8,880 bases of DNA, taken from positions 1-8,880 of the forward strand of contig CAYNNI010000007.1 of the NCBI GenBank assembly GCA_964398805.1. Reading direction: 5' to 3'. The DNA comes from CAISDH01 sp964398805. GTDB lineage: Archaea; Micrarchaeota; Micrarchaeia; Micrarchaeales; Micrarchaeaceae. Every line of letters starts with the position of its first letter. Position 1 is the first letter of the stretch. The position numbers were made by a program, and so were the translations under genes. The notes beneath the pieces were generated by a model. The model made no database searches. It saw nothing but the letters and a program-made list of their open reading frames with translations, and was not told where the DNA came from. Below, one piece after another: positions 6,210 through 8,880 of this stretch.

Positions 6210-7409
6210 ATGAATGCAAGACAAACAAAGGGCTTCCAAATTGCGAAGCAGAAACAGGTCAAGGAAGTTAAGGGCGGATGGCTCGTCAAGTCGCAATCGA
6301 CGCAAGGCTTTTATAGAGTGAGTGAGGATTTTATCTGCGACTGCCCAGATTCGGAGCTTCACAACGAGACCTGCAAACACGCTTATGCCGTCCGCTACTA
6401 TCTGGACATAGAGAAGCGCAAACCAGAGGGGATTCAAAACGAAAGGATTAGGCTTACCTATGCGCAGGCGTGGTCTGCATACAATCAGGCACAGACTCAG
6501 GAAGGCAGACTGTTCGACGAGCTTCTGAAAGACCTCACTTACAACATAGTGAGCAGAGAAGACTTGCAAATGCGGGGCAGACCTCGCCTTCTTATAAGAG
6601 ACCAGCTATTCGTGGCGATAAAGAAGATTTACTCGCAGATGTCCAGCCGTCGCTCAGTATCCTTATTCAAGAACGCAGAGGAGAAAGGGCAGATAACGCA
6701 TACTCCACACTTTAACACAGTCTTCAATTTCCTAAACAATCCAAAGACCACGCCAATACTACATCAGTTGATAGCGATAACCTCTGCCCCGTTGAAGGAA
6801 GTGGAAACCAAATTTGCAGTGGACAGCACAGGCTTTGGCACTCGCTGCTTTGGTAATTACTGCGAAGGCAAGTATCCGTCCAATAGGGAGCGAAAATGGC
6901 TGAAATTGCACGCTTGTGTTGGCACTAAGACGCATATCATAACTTCGGCAGTCATAACCGACGAGAACGGCGCAGATAGTCCGCAGTTTATACCCTTGAC
7001 CGAAGATGCCTCTAAAAACGGATTCAAGATTGAGAAGCTGTTTGCGGATAAGGGATACCTAAGCAGGGATAATCTCGATTTTGTGGACAAACTTGGCGGA
7101 ACAGCATACATACCATTCAAACAAAATTCTATCGGAAAGAGCATGGGCAGTTCTACATGGCGCAGGATGTATTTCTACTTCAAGATGAACCAAGAGGAGT
7201 TCATGCGAAACTATAACCAGCGTTCAAACGTAGAAAGCGTCTTTTCCGCCATGAAAAAGAAGCTCGGAGAAACCCTTAAACAGAAGACACACATAGGACA
7301 GGTTAATGAGCTTCTGTGCAAGGTCGTGGCATACAACATTATGGTCTTGATAGAGGAGATGCAGGAGTTAGGCATTAATCCCGATTTTGCGCTGAAATCA
7401 GGTTTATAA
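6210..7409 (+). CDS. DDE transposase with N-terminal SWIM zinc finger
   Basis: This 399-residue enzyme should cut and join the element's ends. Counting from the ATG at 6210, a SWIM-type zinc finger (CxC...CxH) lies at C43-D-C45 and C55-K-H57, just after a small beta region (GGWLVKSQ, GFYRVSEDF). A helical region follows with a GRPRLLIRDQLF segment. The RNase H-like catalytic core comes next: Asp205 in AVDSTGFG, Asp280 in FADKGYL, and Glu342 in YNQRSNVESVFSAMK. This DSTGF/ADKGY/NxExxF pattern is that of IS4/IS5-type (DDE_Tnp_1) transposases, and all three acidic residues are present. AAGGTG ends 7 nt before ATG 6210, which is better than the ATG at 6204 or the TTG at 6192. The gene appears intact. 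SWIM fingers are known in Mutator-like transposases; here one precedes an IS4/IS5-like core. The methyltransferase-nuclease gene starts 8 nt downstream. Confidence 0.88.
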   Translation: MNARQTKGFQIAKQKQVKEVKGGWLVKSQSTQGFYRVSEDFICDCPDSELHNETCKHAYAVRYYLDIEKRKPEGIQNERIRLTYAQAWSAYNQAQTQEGRLFDELLKDLTYNIVSREDLQMRGRPRLLIRDQLFVAIKKIYSQMSSRRSVSLFKNAEEKGQITHTPHFNTVFNFLNNPKTTPILHQLIAITSAPLKEVETKFAVDSTGFGTRCFGNYCEGKYPSNRERKWLKLHACVGTKTHIITSAVITDENGADSPQFIPLTEDASKNGFKIEKLFADKGYLSRDNLDFVDKLGGTAYIPFKQNSIGKSMGSSTWRRMYFYFKMNQEEFMRNYNQRSNVESVFSAMKKKLGETLKQKTHIGQVNELLCKVVAYNIMVLIEEMQELGINPDFALKSGL

Positions 7410-7410
7410 G
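7403..7410 (+). promoter_or_regulatory. Possible internal TATA box for the methyltransferase-nuclease gene
   Basis: TTTATAAG overlaps the transposase stop codon. Its centre lies about 26 nt before the ATG at 7433 (codon 6 of the next gene), the spacing expected for a leaderless archaeal transcript starting there. The gene could thus be expressed when the transposase promoter is repressed. Confidence 0.4.
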
Positions 7411-7417
7411 TGTTGCC

Positions 7418-8656
7418 ATGCCAATAAACTTGATGGAGATTAATGCTATTTATGAAGGAGACAACTTGGAGATAATGAGCAAGTTTTCAAGTAATAAAAT
7501 AGACCTGATTTATGCAGACCCACCTTTTTATAGTAAAAAACCTTATGAGCTAATTTGGAAAGACAAACCCGAAAAAAGGGCATTTGATGATAGGTGGGCT
7601 GGTGGAATTAAACATTATACTGCGTGGATGAAGTCCCGAATTGCAGAATGTCATAGAGTATTGAAAGATACAGGCTCTATGTATTTGCATTGTGATTATC
7701 ATGCTGACGCATATCTTAGAATAGCTATGGATGAAGTGTTTGGTGATAATAATTTCAGAAGCGAGATAATATGGTCTACCGAGACAGTTTCAGGCTTTAA
7801 ATCTCAGGCTAATAAATGGATTAGAAGTCATGACGTTCTTTTGTTTTATACCAAATCAAACAAATACACTTTCAATAAAGAATATCTGCCACATAAACCA
7901 GAATACATAGCTCGTTTTAAAAAGAAAGACAAAGAAGGGAGACCGTATAGAGATGATAGAAGCGGAAGAATACAGTATCTTGATACAACAGAGGGAAGGA
8001 TGCTTGGAGATGTTTGGAGCGACATAATGTCTTTCCAACAAGCATCAACAGTCAAAGAATACATGGGATACCCAACACAAAAGCCAGTCGCATTATTGGA
8101 TAGAATAATCAAAGCGTCAAGCAATAAAGGTGATCTGGTTCTTGACCCCTTCTGTGGTTGTGGAACTGCTTTGGCTTCTGCACAAAAGAATGGAAGAAAT
8201 TGGATAGGGATAGACATAAGCGCAACAGCGTGCAAATTGATGAAGGAACGCTTGAAAAAAGAGTTTGGAATAAATGCGGTACTCATAAAAGGTGAAGTTG
8301 ATATGAAATGGGTTCAGAAACAACCTCATTTCGAATTTCAGAATTGGGTTGTCAGGGATAAATTTGGTGGAACTGTTAGCAGGACTAAATCAGGCGATAA
8401 AGGAGTGGATGGTTATACCTCTCAAATATATGGTGGCTATCCAATACAAGTTAAGCAAGGAGAGAGCGGAGTAGGCAGACCTGTGGTTCAGCAATTTGAG
8501 ACTGCGATAAGGACATCAAAGAAGAATAAGGGTTATATTGTTGGTTTTTCGTTCTCAAAAGAAGCCATAGAAGAAACAGACCGTGCCCGTGATGAAGATA
8601 AAATAGATGTAATTCTTAGAACTGTCCAAGAACTTTTAGACGGAAAGATAGAGTAG
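7418..8656 (+). CDS. Beta-class DNA methyltransferase fused to an Mrr-like nuclease domain
   Basis: This 412-residue protein joins a modification and a restriction-type domain. Part one is an N4-cytosine or N6-adenine methyltransferase with motifs in beta-class order. Motif IV DLIYADPPF comes first (about 29-37), then a central, variable, probably target-recognising region (about 120-210). Motif X-like YPTQKPVALLDRII (218-231), S-adenosylmethionine-binding motif I LDPFCGCGTA (242-251) and IGIDIS (263-268) follow. Part two (about 300-412) resembles Mrr-type PD-(D/E)XK nucleases: FE at 305-306, GVDG with Asp331, IQVKQ with Gln344-x-Lys346 (the Mrr-style QxK variant), and a closing region ending VQELLDGK. 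Catalytic residues appear present in both. ATG 7418 has only a weak AAGTG ahead; ATG 7433 (codon 6) is a plausible leaderless start. The gene is more AT-rich than the transposase gene. It may be a self-contained restriction-modification enzyme or a modification-dependent nuclease. Confidence 0.88.
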   Translation: MPINLMEINAIYEGDNLEIMSKFSSNKIDLIYADPPFYSKKPYELIWKDKPEKRAFDDRWAGGIKHYTAWMKSRIAECHRVLKDTGSMYLHCDYHADAYLRIAMDEVFGDNNFRSEIIWSTETVSGFKSQANKWIRSHDVLLFYTKSNKYTFNKEYLPHKPEYIARFKKKDKEGRPYRDDRSGRIQYLDTTEGRMLGDVWSDIMSFQQASTVKEYMGYPTQKPVALLDRIIKASSNKGDLVLDPFCGCGTALASAQKNGRNWIGIDISATACKLMKERLKKEFGINAVLIKGEVDMKWVQKQPHFEFQNWVVRDKFGGTVSRTKSGDKGVDGYTSQIYGGYPIQVKQGESGVGRPVVQQFETAIRTSKKNKGYIVGFSFSKEAIEETDRARDEDKIDVILRTVQELLDGKIE

Positions 8657-8715
8657 TCTGCACAAATAATATTTGACTTGCACATTTAATCAGTTATTTT
8701 TTGATTATTTGTGCA
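8657..8715. repeat. Right-end repeat module with a third, inverted TGCACAAA
   Basis: TCTGCACAAA (8657-8666) and CTTGCACA (8677-8684) repeat the left-end module in the same orientation, with the same 20-bp period. A third copy, TTTGTGCA (8708-8715), is inverted and points into the element. TGCACAAATAAT (8659-8670) and ATTATTTGTGCA (8704-8715) form a perfect 12-bp inverted repeat. The inverted outer copy pairs with the left end as a terminal repeat, with TGCACAAA identical. Confidence 0.7.
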
Positions 8716-8716
8716 A
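8679..8716 (+). terminator. Hairpin with T-tract downstream of the methyltransferase-nuclease gene
   Basis: TTGCACATTTAATCA (8678-8692) can pair with TGATTATTTGTGCAA (8702-8716), a 15-bp stem with two mismatches. The loop region carries a T6 run (8697-8702). Lying about 22 nt after the stop codon, it could end the rightward transcript. The same bases are part of the element end, so the terminator role is an inference. Confidence 0.45.
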
Positions 8717-8818
8717 AGCCTCTCCTAGTAGCAGGTCGATATATAGAGCGCTATCTTAATTGCGCCTCCGACTACATAAGCACGTCAAACTTGGGTTTGG
8801 GCACTTGGTATCATGTTA

Positions 8819-8868
8819 CTCGTAGGGCAAGAATGCCACGACCTTTAGGTCGTGAATGAATTGCACTC
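8819..8868 (+). other. Hairpin resembling the right end of an IS200/IS605-type tnpB element
   Basis: CTCGTAGGGCAAGAATGC is followed by the hairpin CACGACC-TTTA-GGTCGTG and then AATGAATTGCA. This order (a GTAGGGCA-like stretch, GAA, strong G/C hairpin with a TTTA-like loop, short tail) recalls the 3' end of tnpB elements, where the DNA encodes the scaffold of the omega RNA and the tail marks the element boundary. This is recognised from memory of the pattern. A TATATA sequence near 8740 could drive a short transcript through it. No tnpB gene lies upstream; one frame is open from 8677 to a TGA at 8857-8859 (about 60 codons, including KPLLVAGRYIERYL) but I cannot assign it. The rest of 8722-8818 holds nothing else I recognise. 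Confidence 0.4.
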
Positions 8869-8880
8869 TGCGATACAACA

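Larger units (their letters stand above)
5102..8721. mobile_element. Integrated transposable element with toxin-antitoxin and methyltransferase-nuclease cargo
   Basis: The interval is marked by a sharp fall in GC content relative to the smc operon, by a transposase gene, and by related ends. Left edge: AGGCATCTGCACAAA. Right edge, read inward on the other strand: AGGCTTTGCACAAA, an imperfect inverted repeat with one gap. TGCACAAA is identical in both. Genes form two divergent arms: RHH regulator, AbrB-like antitoxin and PIN-like toxin leftward; SWIM-DDE transposase and methyltransferase-nuclease rightward. I could not find a convincing target-site duplication, so exact boundaries are approximate and the insertion may be old. 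Composition differs within the element too: the methyltransferase gene is more AT-rich than the transposase gene, which suggests assembly from different sources. An alternative is a defence island bracketed by unrelated repeats, with the transposase as a separate insertion; the symmetric promoter shared by both arms argues against this. Confidence 0.65.

Noticed and set aside
5090..8730. Target-site duplication flanking the element
   Set aside because: I compared the bases outside both ends for a short direct repeat and saw none that was convincing, so none is reported.

Overview
The window looks like part of an archaeal chromosome interrupted by a mobile element of about 3.6 kb. Archaeal features are TATA-box promoters, GGTG/AGGTG Shine-Dalgarno sites, a Sec11-type (S26B) signal peptidase and a full-length SMC ATPase. 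The Cys-bracketed 'NGYIYC' repeats at the left edge recall repeat proteins of acidophilic DPANN (Micrarchaeota-like) archaea. That placement is a low-confidence impression from memory.

Left edge (1-578): the 3' end of an unidentified + strand gene stops at 161. It is followed by about two and a half Kelch-like, probably extracellular repeats with no start and no clean end, which look like a gene remnant.

Host genes (579-4978, minus strand, GC-rich): smc is followed after 8 nt by a membrane-anchored signal peptidase, probably one transcript.

Mobile element (about 5102-8721): the GC content falls abruptly. The element has two divergent arms around one promoter near 6161. Leftward it encodes a 43-aa ribbon-helix-helix protein, a 78-aa AbrB-like protein and a PIN-like protein, the last two resembling a VapB-VapC antitoxin-toxin pair. 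Rightward it encodes a DDE transposase with an N-terminal SWIM zinc finger. Eight bases later comes a beta-class DNA methyltransferase fused to an Mrr-like PD-(D/E)XK nuclease domain. The central promoter is a long imperfect palindrome: two 12-bp near-palindromes lie exactly 20 bp on either side of a shared TATA box and overlap the two predicted transcription starts. Both ends carry the same module, two TGCACA motifs exactly 20 bp apart. The right end adds a third, inverted TGCACAAA. My reading is a transposable element that carries its own regulator, an addiction module and a one-protein modification/restriction system.

Right edge (8722-8880): no convincing gene. A strong hairpin near 8837-8854 resembles the right end (omega-RNA scaffold) of IS200/IS605-type tnpB elements, so the element may sit in or beside an older transposon remnant.

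All functional calls come from reading motifs by eye; no database search was possible.
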